Positions 7,963 through 15,471 of a stretch of DNA of 25,659 bases are shown here, piece after piece (position 1 is the first letter of the stretch; the number at the start of each line of letters is the position of its first letter). Made by a program: the position numbers and the translations under genes. The DNA lies in NCBI RefSeq assembly GCF_902463975.1, contig NZ_CABQHJ010000037.1, positions 1 through 25,659 of the forward strand, read 5' to 3'. A model generated the notes under the pieces. The model saw nothing but the letters and a program-made list of their open reading frames with translations, did not search any database and was not told where the DNA came from. Source of the stretch: Phascolarctobacterium_A sp902463975 (GTDB lineage: Bacteria; Bacillota; Negativicutes; Acidaminococcales; Acidaminococcaceae).

Positions 7963-7977
7963 TGATAATCATCATCT
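7963..7977 (+). promoter_or_regulatory. Fur-box-like operator
   Basis: TGATAATCATCATCT matches the 7-1-7 Fur consensus TGATAAT-n-ATTATCA in 12 of 14 defined positions, with a perfect left half. It covers the predicted transcription start, an ideal place for repression. PerR (TTATAAT) and Zur (TCGTAAT) half-sites fit less well. No Fur gene is in the window, so this remains a candidate. Confidence 0.45.
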
Positions 7978-7995
7978 ATGAAAGAGGTTATCGGT

Positions 7996-8868
7996 ATGCT
8001 TAAGGGTATATTTTTAATTATAGGTGCTGCAACCTGCTGGGGCATGGGCGGCGTAGCAGGACAGTATTTGTATCAGTATCACGATGCGGATATGGTCTGG
8101 CTTTGTATGGTACGTCAGATTCTGGCAGGCTGTATGTTCCTGCTTTTTGCGGCCTTTGTGCAGAAGCAGGATATCTTTGCTATTCTTAAGGCAGATACCT
8201 GGAATATTATTGAGTTTTCATTTTTAGGTATCTTGGGCGCACAGCTGGGTTTTTATTACACCATCGGTTTGTGCAATGCGGCGACGGCGACGGTTTTGCA
8301 GTACATGGCACCGATTTATGTAATGCTGTGGATGAGTTATAAGTCAAGAAAAATTCCTGACGTACGTGAACTGATAGGCATTGTCGGCGCACTTGTAGGT
8401 GTATTTCTTATCGCAACGCACGGCAGTCTGGATAGCCTGGCGATTTCGCCAATGGCATTGACAATCGGTGTATTGTCTGCACTTTCCTATGCATATTACA
8501 GCATTAAGCCGGGTCAAATGCTCAAAAAATATACTGCAGCAACGCTTATCGGCTGGGGCCAGCTTATCAGCGGCGTGGCATTGATTATCTGGCGTAATCC
8601 CTTTGCTCCCGCAGGTCATTGGGATATGAGCGGTTATTTGGCTTTTGCGTATCTGCTGTTGGGTGCGACTATTGCGAGCTATGCATTTTATCTGGCAGGC
8701 CTGAAAATTGTCGGACCTACCAAGGCGAGCCTGATTTCCTGCGCCGAGCCTTTGGCTTCTATTATCTCCGTAGTTTTGCTGCTGAACACAAAATTGGCAA
8801 TGGCTGATTATATCGGTATGGTGTGCATTATTTTTACGGTTTTATTACTTTCACTGCCCAAAAAATAA
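7996..8868 (+). CDS. EamA/DMT-family transporter
   Basis: A 290-residue membrane protein with about ten helices arranged as two EamA repeats (about residues 1-135 and 145-290). The N-terminus GAATCWGMGGVAGQYLY and the second-half segment GPTKASLISCAEPLASII (about residues 236-253) are typical of the drug/metabolite transporter superfamily. ATG at 7996 is preferred over ATG at 7978 because AAAGAGG (7981-7987) sits eight bases before it. The gene is monocistronic with its own promoter. Substrate is unknown; members export amino acids, metabolites or siderophores. A Fur-like operator over its promoter would hint at an iron-linked role, but this is inference. Confidence 0.88.
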   Translation: MLKGIFLIIGAATCWGMGGVAGQYLYQYHDADMVWLCMVRQILAGCMFLLFAAFVQKQDIFAILKADTWNIIEFSFLGILGAQLGFYYTIGLCNAATATVLQYMAPIYVMLWMSYKSRKIPDVRELIGIVGALVGVFLIATHGSLDSLAISPMALTIGVLSALSYAYYSIKPGQMLKKYTAATLIGWGQLISGVALIIWRNPFAPAGHWDMSGYLAFAYLLLGATIASYAFYLAGLKIVGPTKASLISCAEPLASIISVVLLLNTKLAMADYIGMVCIIFTVLLLSLPKK

Positions 8869-8910
8869 ACATTTTTCATAGCAGATATGATAGAATAGAA
8901 TTAAGTAAAA

Positions 8911-8927
8911 TTGCTTAAGCTAAGCAA
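8911..8927 (+). promoter_or_regulatory. Perfect 7-3-7 palindrome upstream of larA (candidate operator)
   Basis: TTGCTTAAGCTAAGCAA has perfect 7-bp arms and a 3-base spacer. It sits between a candidate -10 (TAGAAT, 8891-8896) and the larA ribosome-binding site (AGGAGGT, 8929-8935), so a bound regulator or an RNA hairpin there could control expression. No T run follows, so it is not a terminator. Confidence 0.5.
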
Positions 8928-8941
8928 GAGGAGGTACGGAG

Positions 8942-10213
8942 ATGACTGATTATAAGTACAAATATGGTCATGGCTACAAGGAGTTTTCTCTGCCGGAGGA
9001 GCATGTTCTTGGCGAACTGAAAATGAAGCAGATGATGCCGCTGGAGAATTTAAAAGCAGCTGTTCTGGATGCTTTGTATCATCCTATTGCCAGCGCACCG
9101 ATTGATGAGCTGGTGCGGCCCGGAATGAAAATTGCCTTTATCTGTAACGATTCAACACGTGTTGCCAACACGCATTCCTTTATGCCCATTTTGGTTAACG
9201 AAATGAATAAACTGGGCGTTAAGGATGAGGATATGCATATTGTCTTTGCTTTGGGTACACATCGCTGCATGAGCCACGAGGAAATGGTGGAGCAGGTTGG
9301 CGAGGATGTTGCCAAACGCCTGAAAATGTATAACAGCGACTGCCATGTGCAGGATGACTTCGAGTATTTCGGCGAAACAGAGCATGGTACACCTGTATGG
9401 CTTAATAAGCATGTTTGTGATGCTGACCTGGTTATTTTGACCGGTACTGTTGTTTATCACTTCTTCAGCGGCTTTGGCGGCGGACGCAAGGCCGTGCTGC
9501 CCGGTGTTGCTGCTATGGAAACGGTACGCAAAAACCATAGCCTGATGATGAGTCCGGAGGCAAAATTAGGCAAGCTGCATGGTAATCCTGTATACGATGA
9601 TCAGGTCGCGGGCGTGCGTCTTTTTGCCAAAGAGCACAAGATGTTCCTGTTCCATTCTATTTTGGATGCGCAAAAGCAATTCCTGAAGGTTTTTGCAGGT
9701 GACTGGTATGAAGCACATCTTGAGGCCTGCAAATTTGTCGAGCAGGTTTACGGCGTACCTATCAGCGAGCCGGCGGATGTAGTTATTGCCAGCTGCGGCG
9801 GTTATCCTAAGGATATCAATATTTATCAGCTGCAAAAGACGATGGATAATGCCTGGTGCGCAGTTAAGGATGGCGGCGTAATTATTATCCTTGGCGAATG
9901 TGAAGAAGGCAGCGGCAGTGCCGCTCTGGAAAAAGCTTTGGAAGAAAATCCCTCGCCGGATGCTATTAAAGCGGAGCTGGAAAAGAATTTTGTCATCGGT
10001 GCGCATAAGGCTTTTGCTATCACCCGCCTGATGAAGAAGGCGCATTTTATACTTGTTTCCGCTTTGGATAAAGAGCTTGCCCAAAAATTGCTGTTTGAAT
10101 CTGTGGATGATGTAGATGCGGCTATGAAGCTGGCAGAAAAATATGTCGGCAAAGATTATAAGGTTTTACTGATGCCGCAGGGCAGTCTGACAGTGCCTGT
10201 GTTGAAAAAATAA
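8942..10213 (+). CDS. larA: LarA-family nickel-pincer lactate racemase or homologue
   Basis: This 423-residue protein belongs to the LarA family (DUF2088), which uses a covalently bound nickel-pincer nucleotide to racemize or epimerize 2-hydroxy acids in the cytoplasm. The catalytic set is intact: His107 (ALGTHR), His173 (VVYHFFSGFGGG), Lys183 (GRKAVLPG, the cofactor-bearing lysine) and His199 (KNH). Each is one residue below the numbering of Lactobacillus plantarum LarA (108, 174, 184, 200). Arg73 (STRVAN) is also kept. The cofactor makers LarB, LarC and LarE are not in this window. It could racemize lactate or be one of the LarA homologues acting on another hydroxy acid. AGGAGGT lies six bases before ATG. 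Confidence 0.88.
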   Translation: MTDYKYKYGHGYKEFSLPEEHVLGELKMKQMMPLENLKAAVLDALYHPIASAPIDELVRPGMKIAFICNDSTRVANTHSFMPILVNEMNKLGVKDEDMHIVFALGTHRCMSHEEMVEQVGEDVAKRLKMYNSDCHVQDDFEYFGETEHGTPVWLNKHVCDADLVILTGTVVYHFFSGFGGGRKAVLPGVAAMETVRKNHSLMMSPEAKLGKLHGNPVYDDQVAGVRLFAKEHKMFLFHSILDAQKQFLKVFAGDWYEAHLEACKFVEQVYGVPISEPADVVIASCGGYPKDINIYQLQKTMDNAWCAVKDGGVIIILGECEEGSGSAALEKALEENPSPDAIKAELEKNFVIGAHKAFAITRLMKKAHFILVSALDKELAQKLLFESVDDVDAAMKLAEKYVGKDYKVLLMPQGSLTVPVLKK

Positions 10214-10238
10214 AATTTTATAAAAAAATAAATGACTC

Positions 10239-10267
10239 TTGCCTTTTACGATGATATCATATATAAT
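10239..10267 (+). promoter_or_regulatory. Sigma70-type promoter of the XRE/tRNA-Thr unit
   Basis: TTGCCT (10239-10244) and TATAAT (10262-10267) are 17 bp apart. The spacer contains the perfect palindrome ATGATATCAT (10251-10260), a likely site for autoregulation by the XRE protein. Confidence 0.7.
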
Positions 10268-10311
10268 TGTAATGTTATTAGTATGTGATTAAGTAGAAGG
10301 GGAGAACGTTT

Positions 10312-10737
10312 GTGAAGTTAGATATTGATTACAAGGCTATTGGACTGAGGATAAAGGCCGCTCGTGCCAGAAAAGGATTAACTCAGGGAAATATAGCTAA
10401 TCTAACTGGTCTGTCAACTCCGCATATCAGCAATATAGAAACCGGTAATACTAAGCTTGGCCTGCCTACAATTATTCATCTGGCTAATGTACTGGATGTT
10501 TCTGTGGACGAGCTGCTGTGTGACAACATTCATCACAGTGAGCAGATTTACTGCAATGAGCTGGCTGACTTGGTTAAGGATTGTTCCGTAGATGAACTGC
10601 ATATTATTTCTGAATTAGCAAAGGTCATCAAGAAGGCCGGTATTAACAGTGCCAAGAAGGTCAGAAAGCGCCGTACTAAGGCAGAGATGGCAGCAGCTAA
10701 GGCAGCAGAAGAGGCTGCGATGCAGCAGGAAATTTAA
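10312..10737 (+). CDS. XRE-family transcriptional regulator with basic/alanine-rich tail
   Basis: A 141-residue protein with an HTH_3 (Cro/C1-type) domain at about residues 10-67 (RKGLTQGNIANLTGLS for the first helices, PHISNIETGNTKLGLP for the recognition region). The C-terminal third is hydrophilic and ends in a basic then alanine-rich tail (KKVRKRRTKAEMAAAKAAEE). The start codon is GTG at 10312, supported by AAGGGGAG (10297-10304). A palindrome in its own promoter suggests autoregulation. A tRNA-Thr gene begins 12 bases after the stop. Target genes are unknown. It resembles the smaller XRE protein at 19896, but that one is shorter. Confidence 0.88.
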   Translation: MKLDIDYKAIGLRIKAARARKGLTQGNIANLTGLSTPHISNIETGNTKLGLPTIIHLANVLDVSVDELLCDNIHHSEQIYCNELADLVKDCSVDELHIISELAKVIKKAGINSAKKVRKRRTKAEMAAAKAAEEAAMQQEI

Positions 10738-10749
10738 TATAGCTTATGT

Positions 10750-10825
<76 letters not shown>

Positions 10826-10836
10826 TTAAAAAATCA

Positions 10837-10873
10837 AGCACCCATGCGGGTTTCGCGTGGGTGCTGTTTTTTT
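10837..10873 (+). terminator. Terminator after tRNA-Thr
   Basis: A 12-bp stem (AGCACCCATGCG with CGCGTGGGTGCT, one G-T pair) and a GGTTT loop are followed by a run of T. Confidence 0.93.
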
Positions 10874-10963
10874 GTGTAAAAATAATGCTTGTTGGTTGCA
10901 ATGTGGTTTCAGTTTCGCTTTGTGGTAACGGAAGAATTAGACAGAAAATAGATATCCTGCAAT

Positions 10964-10990
10964 AAAAAAGCCATTGGCCTGGCCAACGGC
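10964..10990 (-). terminator. Terminator of the minus-strand tRNA-Ala
   Basis: On the minus strand GCCGTTGGCC pairs with GGCCAATGGC (one G-T pair) and is followed by TTTTTT. The inner bases must open to form the loop. Confidence 0.85.
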
Positions 10991-11001
10991 TTAGTGAATT
11001 C

Positions 11002-11077
<76 letters not shown>

Positions 11078-11090
11078 ATAATATATTTCT

Positions 11091-11119
11091 ATCTTACAAA
11101 AACAGTTTGACTTTGTCAA
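11091..11119 (-). promoter_or_regulatory. Promoter of tRNA-Ala
   Basis: On the minus strand a perfect TTGACA (11114-11119) is 17 bp from TAAGAT (11091-11096), which lies 13 bases before the tRNA 5' end. Confidence 0.75.
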
Positions 11120-11365
11120 GTGGGGAAGATGCTATACAAGCAGTATGTGCAAAAGAACATTATAAGGTATAAGAAAAAAGTATCGCAGTAAGAAAAGCAT
11201 GTTTAAAATATTATTATAGGGATAAATCTTGCAACTGTGAGTTGAAAGGAGAACGCTTGTATGTTGCTATTGACTGCAGAGGGACGCTTTATGGCGCTGG
11301 TAACATAAAATACATAATTTATCCAGCAGGATTAACAAGAAAATTGACTTTTGAAATGCAAAAAT
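11120..11365. other. Intergenic stretch with one very short possible ORF
   Basis: This AT-rich stretch between tRNA-Ala and the M23 peptidase gene has no supported gene of normal size. One possible leader peptide is present: AAAGGAG at 11245-11251, ATG at 11261 and stop at 11306-11308 (15 codons, starting MLLLTAEGRF). I see no promoter or terminator that makes it convincing; it may be a remnant or chance. Confidence 0.4.
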
Positions 11366-11394
11366 TTGACTAAAAACGAAAAAAGTATTAAAAT
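11366..11394 (+). promoter_or_regulatory. Promoter of the M23 peptidase gene
   Basis: TTGACT (11366-11371) and TAAAAT (11389-11394) are separated by 17 bp, giving a leader of about 60 bases before the start codon. Confidence 0.75.
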
Positions 11395-11462
11395 AATAAC
11401 GTTGCAATAGTTTCATTAAGGAATATAGCAGATAAATAGATAAAAAACAAAGGAGTATCGGA

Positions 11463-12755
11463 ATGAGTCAGTATTTCTTGGAGCGATGTAGTAAAAAAAT
11501 GCAGTCATTATATGATTACTGCATCACAAAAGCAAGCGAATTGTACACTAAGCTGTTAGAAGAAGTGCAATCATTATATAATTACTGTAAAGCAAAGGCA
11601 AATGTATTAGTTGCCAAGCTGTTAGAAGAAGTGCAGTTATTATACAATGACTGTTTAGAAAAAATTATTGCTTTTATTGCACAGGTGAAGGCAGTAATAG
11701 CTGTTGCCGCAGCTGTTGCTAAAATTCAGCTGTCTATGCTTGAGCGTCGTGTGCGTCTGCAGGTAATGAGCATTGTAAACAAGGTGCAGGATAAGCAACG
11801 TAGAATTGTTAGGCGTATTAAGGCGCGCTACAATTCCTTGCGTATGATGTGGCATCGCAATCAGCATTTCACCTTTTGGTTTATTCCCGCGGATGGTCAG
11901 AATATCGCTAAAACCCATGTCAAAAAGACTCATTTGAAATATGCTTTTACAGCAGTAGCTTCATTTTTAGTTGCTGTGACCTGCACCATTGGTGTATTGG
12001 CTCATTTTGCTGTGCAAAACGAGCAGCAGAAGCAGGAGCTTGCTGCTTATAAGCAGACTAAATCCGAGCAGGAGCAGACTATCAGGCAATTACGCCTGAT
12101 GGCAGAAACCAACCAGAAGAAGCTGGCAGCTTTATCAAAGCTGGAAGATCAGGTTCGTAGCCAGATGGAAAAAAGTGGTGCACAGCTGCCTCCTAAGAGC
12201 AACGCTTCTGATTATGCTGGTCAGGGTGGTCCTGTTTTGGGTGATGCAAATCCGGCCAACATTGTGCTGGAGCAGGAAAAGAACATTGGTCGCGAGGCAG
12301 ATGCTAAAAAGGCAGATTTAGAAAATTTGCTTAGTGCTATTGAGACTGAAAACTATCGTCGTGATGTTACTCCTAGCCAATGGCCTACTAGTGGTGGCAG
12401 CATTTCTTCTCCTTTTGGCGGTCGTGCTAACCCCTTTGGCGGGTATGGTCGCGATTGGCATCCTGGCATTGATATTGCTAATGATTATGGTGCGCCGGTT
12501 TATGCCAGTGCGGCAGGCTATGTACAACAGGCAGGCTGGTTTGGCGGTTATGGGATTTATGCGCGTATCAACCATGATTATGGTTACCAGACAGCCTATG
12601 GACATATGAGCCGAGTTGTCTGCAGTGCAGGACAATATGTGAAAAAAGGCGAGATTATCGGTTATGTTGGCAGCACTGGTTACAGCACAGGTCCGCATCT
12701 GCATTTTGAAGTTATTCGCTATGGCGAGCAGGTTGATCCTTCTAGCCTGATCTGA
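11463..12755 (+). CDS. Membrane-anchored M23 (LytM-type) peptidoglycan peptidase with repeated N-terminus
   Basis: A 430-residue protein expected to cut or regulate cutting of peptidoglycan cross-links on the outer face of the membrane. From the N-terminus: three 22-residue helical repeats (residues 14-78); a basic linker; one transmembrane helix (about 160-183); a coiled coil (about 185-237); a linker; and a C-terminal LytM domain (about 315-428). The zinc and catalytic motifs are complete: His333-x-x-x-Asp337, His381 (YGHM) and His412-x-His414 (PHLHFE). The segment before the helix (FTFWFIPADGQ) is common in this family, but the first 100 or so residues are extra. Topology places them in the cytoplasm. 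AAAGGAG precedes the ATG, and the gene is monocistronic. Confidence 0.9.
   Translation: MSQYFLERCSKKMQSLYDYCITKASELYTKLLEEVQSLYNYCKAKANVLVAKLLEEVQLLYNDCLEKIIAFIAQVKAVIAVAAAVAKIQLSMLERRVRLQVMSIVNKVQDKQRRIVRRIKARYNSLRMMWHRNQHFTFWFIPADGQNIAKTHVKKTHLKYAFTAVASFLVAVTCTIGVLAHFAVQNEQQKQELAAYKQTKSEQEQTIRQLRLMAETNQKKLAALSKLEDQVRSQMEKSGAQLPPKSNASDYAGQGGPVLGDANPANIVLEQEKNIGREADAKKADLENLLSAIETENYRRDVTPSQWPTSGGSISSPFGGRANPFGGYGRDWHPGIDIANDYGAPVYASAAGYVQQAGWFGGYGIYARINHDYGYQTAYGHMSRVVCSAGQYVKKGEIIGYVGSTGYSTGPHLHFEVIRYGEQVDPSSLI
11502..11699 (+). repeat. Three in-frame 66-bp repeats in the M23 peptidase gene
   Basis: Units at 11502-11567, 11568-11633 and 11634-11699 encode 22-residue helices sharing Q-x-L-Y-[DN]-x-C at the start; the first two end in KLLEEV. 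Units 1 and 2 share AAGCTGTTAGAAGAAGTG exactly at DNA level, while unit 3 is more diverged. Confidence 0.85.
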
Positions 12756-12788
12756 TTACTACAAAAATAAGATATCAAAAATTTTTAG

Positions 12789-12820
12789 GTTCGTCGTACT
12801 TAGTGCGACGAACTTTTTTT
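12789..12820 (+). terminator. Terminator after the M23 peptidase gene
   Basis: An 11-bp stem (GTTCGTCGTAC with GTGCGACGAAC) with a 3-base loop is followed by seven T. Confidence 0.93.
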
Positions 12821-12852
12821 GACAGAAAAGAAGATAAATTTCAGAAAAATCG

Positions 12853-12881
12853 TTTACATATGTTCTGACAAATGCTACAAT
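12853..12881 (+). promoter_or_regulatory. Promoter and candidate operator of the dhaLK-lsrF operon
   Basis: TTTACA (12853-12858) and TACAAT (12876-12881) are 17 bp apart, with an extended -10 TG. The spacer carries an interrupted dyad, CATATGT (12857-12863) and ACAAATG (12868-12874), matching in 6 of 7 positions. It is a plausible site for the SorC-type regulator encoded at the operon's end. Confidence 0.65.
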
Positions 12882-12909
12882 GGGAGATAGCGAAAGGAGC
12901 GGATAAATT

Positions 12910-13527
12910 ATGCTTACTTTAGAGATGTTGGAAAAGATGCTTTTGGCAGCAGCAGTTGAGCTTGAAGAAAAAAGTAAAATGCTGTGCGAGCTGGACAGCG
13001 TAGCTGGTGATGGTGACCATGGCGTTACTATTGCGCGTATGGCAGAATCCATGAAAAACAAAGTAGAAGCACATGACAGTGGCAATATTAAGGACTTGCT
13101 TGATGATTTGAGCATGGCTTTTATGAACAGTAACGGCGGCAGCGCAGGACCTTTATGGGGAACTGTTTTTGGCGGACTTGCTGATGCTGCGCCAGAGGAT
13201 GCACAGGAGGTTTCTTTGGAAGAGCTTCGTGCTATGCTGGCTCAGGCTAGAGAGAATTTTGAGGACATTTCCAAGGCTAAAATCGGTGATAAGACAATGG
13301 TTGATGCGCTGTATCCTGCTCTTGATGCAGGCATGGCAGCTGAAGGCGATGCAAAGGCTGTCTTTGCAGCAATGGGTAAGGCAGCAGTCGAGGGTGCTGA
13401 AAAAACTGCTGATATGGTAGCACGCTTTGGTCGTGCCAAAAACGTTGGCGAACGCAGCCTGGGTACTAAAGATCCCGGTGCAACATCTATTTCTATTCTG
13501 CTCACAGCGATGGCAGGGGCAATCTGA
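12910..13527 (+). CDS. dhaL: DhaL-like kinase subunit (ATP-binding)
   Basis: This 205-residue protein is the DhaL subunit of the dihydroxyacetone-kinase family, an all-helical nucleotide-binding domain. The metal-nucleotide aspartates Asp29, Asp34 and Asp36 are present in LDSVAGDGDHG, one below the E. coli DhaL numbers (30, 35, 37). The phosphate loop SNGGSAGPLWGT (about residues 73-84) is also present. AAAGGAG lies ten bases before ATG. DhaK follows 55 bp downstream. No DhaM phosphotransferase partner is in the window, so ATP may be used directly as in two-subunit sugar kinases such as erythrulose or apulose kinase. The true substrate is probably not dihydroxyacetone, given the downstream LsrF. 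Confidence 0.9.
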   Translation: MLTLEMLEKMLLAAAVELEEKSKMLCELDSVAGDGDHGVTIARMAESMKNKVEAHDSGNIKDLLDDLSMAFMNSNGGSAGPLWGTVFGGLADAAPEDAQEVSLEELRAMLAQARENFEDISKAKIGDKTMVDALYPALDAGMAAEGDAKAVFAAMGKAAVEGAEKTADMVARFGRAKNVGERSLGTKDPGATSISILLTAMAGAI

Positions 13528-13582
13528 TTTGCTGATAAAGCGCAAGCTTAAAAAAACAATAAATAAAAACGGAGGCGTCATT

Positions 13583-14575
13583 ATGCAAAAATTCATTAAC
13601 AATCCGGAAAATCTGACAAGTGAATTATTGGAAGGTCTTGTGTTATCTAATCCTGATATCATCACTCTGGAGCAGGGTAACCTCATTGTAAACAAGAAAT
13701 TGGCAGAGGCAGACCGCGTAACCATCGTAACCTTGGGCGGCACCGGCCATGAGCCCGCTATCAGCGGCTTTGTCGGCGAAGGTATGATTGATATTTCTGT
13801 TGCAGGTAATATTTTTGCTGCACCCGGCCCTCAGGCTTGCGTAGAAGCAATTAAGATGGCTGATAAAGGTCATGGCGTACTTTTCGTTGTACTTAACCAT
13901 GCAGGTGATATGCTGACCGGCAACCTGACCATGAAACAGGTGAAAAAACTGGGCATCAATGTTGTTAAGGTTGTAACCCAGGAAGATGTTGCCAATGCTC
14001 CGCGTGAAAACGCTGACGACCGCCGCGGTCTGGTTGGCTGCGTTCCTCTGTATAAAATTGCCGGCGCTGCAGCTGCTGCAGGCAAATCCTTGGAAGAGGT
14101 TGCTGCTATTGCACAAAAATTTGCTGATAACATGGCAACTATCGCTGTTGCTACTAAAGGTGCTACTCATCCCGCAACCGGTATGGAAATCGCTCATATT
14201 GCCGAAGGCACTATGGAAGTCGGCATGGGCCAGCATGGTGAAGGCGGTGGCGGTACTCAGCCGATGAAATCTGCTGACGAAACAGCTGCAATTATGATGG
14301 ACGCTCTGCTGAAGGATCTGGGCGTAAAAGCAGGCGAAAAGCTGATGGTTGTTATCAACGGCAGCGGTGCTACTACTCTGATGGAACAGCTGATTGTTTT
14401 CCGTGCCTGCCATAAGCTGTTGGCAGAAAAAGGTATTGAGGTTGTGGCAAGTGCTGTAGGCGAAATCCTTACCGTACAGGAAACCGCAGGCTTCCAGATG
14501 TTCATTGCGCGTATGGATGATGAGCTGCTTGGCTACTGGAATGCTCCGTGCCGCACTCCGTACTACAGAAATTAA
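13583..14575 (+). CDS. dhaK: DhaK-like kinase subunit (substrate-binding)
   Basis: This 330-residue protein is the substrate-binding subunit, which in DhaK holds a short keto-sugar covalently on a histidine. The three functional residues fall at the same numbers as in E. coli DhaK: His56 (GGTGHEPA), Asp109 (HAGDML) and His218 (GMGQHGEGG). Around them the sequence is diverged: HGEGGGG replaces the usual HGEPG, and the loop SVAGNIFAAPGP (about residues 72-83) differs from classical DhaK. This suggests a different substrate. ATG at 13583 is chosen for the preceding GGAGG; the reading frame is open further upstream but overlaps dhaL. It is followed at once by lsrF. Confidence 0.9.
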   Translation: MQKFINNPENLTSELLEGLVLSNPDIITLEQGNLIVNKKLAEADRVTIVTLGGTGHEPAISGFVGEGMIDISVAGNIFAAPGPQACVEAIKMADKGHGVLFVVLNHAGDMLTGNLTMKQVKKLGINVVKVVTQEDVANAPRENADDRRGLVGCVPLYKIAGAAAAAGKSLEEVAAIAQKFADNMATIAVATKGATHPATGMEIAHIAEGTMEVGMGQHGEGGGGTQPMKSADETAAIMMDALLKDLGVKAGEKLMVVINGSGATTLMEQLIVFRACHKLLAEKGIEVVASAVGEILTVQETAGFQMFIARMDDELLGYWNAPCRTPYYRN

Positions 14576-14589
14576 GCAGGTGACTGAAT

Positions 14590-15471
14590 ATGGCAGATAA
14601 AGAAGGTAATGTACTGGCAAAAGATTATGGCATCGGCATTGCTCCGCCGGAGCGTCCGTTCCCGGTAAAGGGGCACGCATCCGCAGGCTGGGGCATGCAA
14701 TCTCGTCTGGGACAGATTTTTGCTGATGACGGCCGCACTATTATGCTGGCTTTTGACCATGGCTATATCATGGGCTCTACCGCAGGTCTGGAACGTCTTG
14801 ATCTGACAATTCCGCCGCTGATGCAATATGCGGACTGCCTGATGGCAACAAGAGGTGCATTGCGTACCTGCATTCCCGCTAACCATCACAAGGCTGTTGC
14901 TCTGCGCTGTACTGCTGACACCAGCGTACTCAAGGACGACATGAGCTTTGGCAATGTGGGCGTAGAAATTGAAGATGCTATCCGCATGAATGCTTCCTGC
15001 ATGGCAGTTCAATGCTTTGTAGGCTCTGCAGGCGAGCTTGACTCCCTGCGCAATTTGTCTTATTATGTAAATATGGGCGAACGTTTTGCAATTCCTGTTC
15101 TCGGTGTTGTAGCAGTTGGCAAGGAGATGGAGCGTACCACGCGTTATTTCTCCCTGGCTACACGTCTGCTGGCCGAAACCGGCGCACATATCATCAAAAC
15201 CTACTATTGTGATAACTTCGAACAGGTTACAGCGGCTTGTCCTGTACCTATCGTAATTGCCGGTGGCAAGAAGATTCCTGAGCGTGATGCACTGGAAATG
15301 GCTTACCGTGCCGTAAATGAAGGCGCTGCCGGTGTTGATATGGGACGTAACGTTTTGCAGGCTGCCGCACCGAAGGCAATGCTGCGTGCAATCCGTATGG
15401 TTGTACACGAAAATGCAACGCCGGAAGTTGCTTACCATGCTTATGAGTTATGGCAGAAGGATGTGGATTAA
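14590..15471 (+). CDS. lsrF: LsrF-type 3-hydroxy-5-phosphooxypentane-2,4-dione thiolase
   Basis: This 293-residue class I aldolase-fold protein closely resembles E. coli LsrF, which transfers the acetyl group of the phosphorylated AI-2 breakdown product to CoA, giving DHAP and acetyl-CoA. Matching segments, from my memory of LsrF, are WGMQSRL (34-40), MLAFDHGY (52-59), RYFSLATRL (185-193), AGGKKIPERDALEM and GVDMGRNVLQ. The Schiff-base lysine is Lys203 (IIKTYY), the same number as in E. coli LsrF. GCAGGTGA precedes the ATG. It could instead act on a related ketose phosphate, but similarity across the whole length favours LsrF. Confidence 0.88.
   Translation: MADKEGNVLAKDYGIGIAPPERPFPVKGHASAGWGMQSRLGQIFADDGRTIMLAFDHGYIMGSTAGLERLDLTIPPLMQYADCLMATRGALRTCIPANHHKAVALRCTADTSVLKDDMSFGNVGVEIEDAIRMNASCMAVQCFVGSAGELDSLRNLSYYVNMGERFAIPVLGVVAVGKEMERTTRYFSLATRLLAETGAHIIKTYYCDNFEQVTAACPVPIVIAGGKKIPERDALEMAYRAVNEGAAGVDMGRNVLQAAAPKAMLRAIRMVVHENATPEVAYHAYELWQKDVD

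Noticed and set aside
13643..15438. Long open frames on the minus strand across dhaK and lsrF
   Set aside because: They lie opposite genes with intact catalytic motifs, have Cys/His/Asn-rich unlikely protein composition, and lack ribosome-binding sites.
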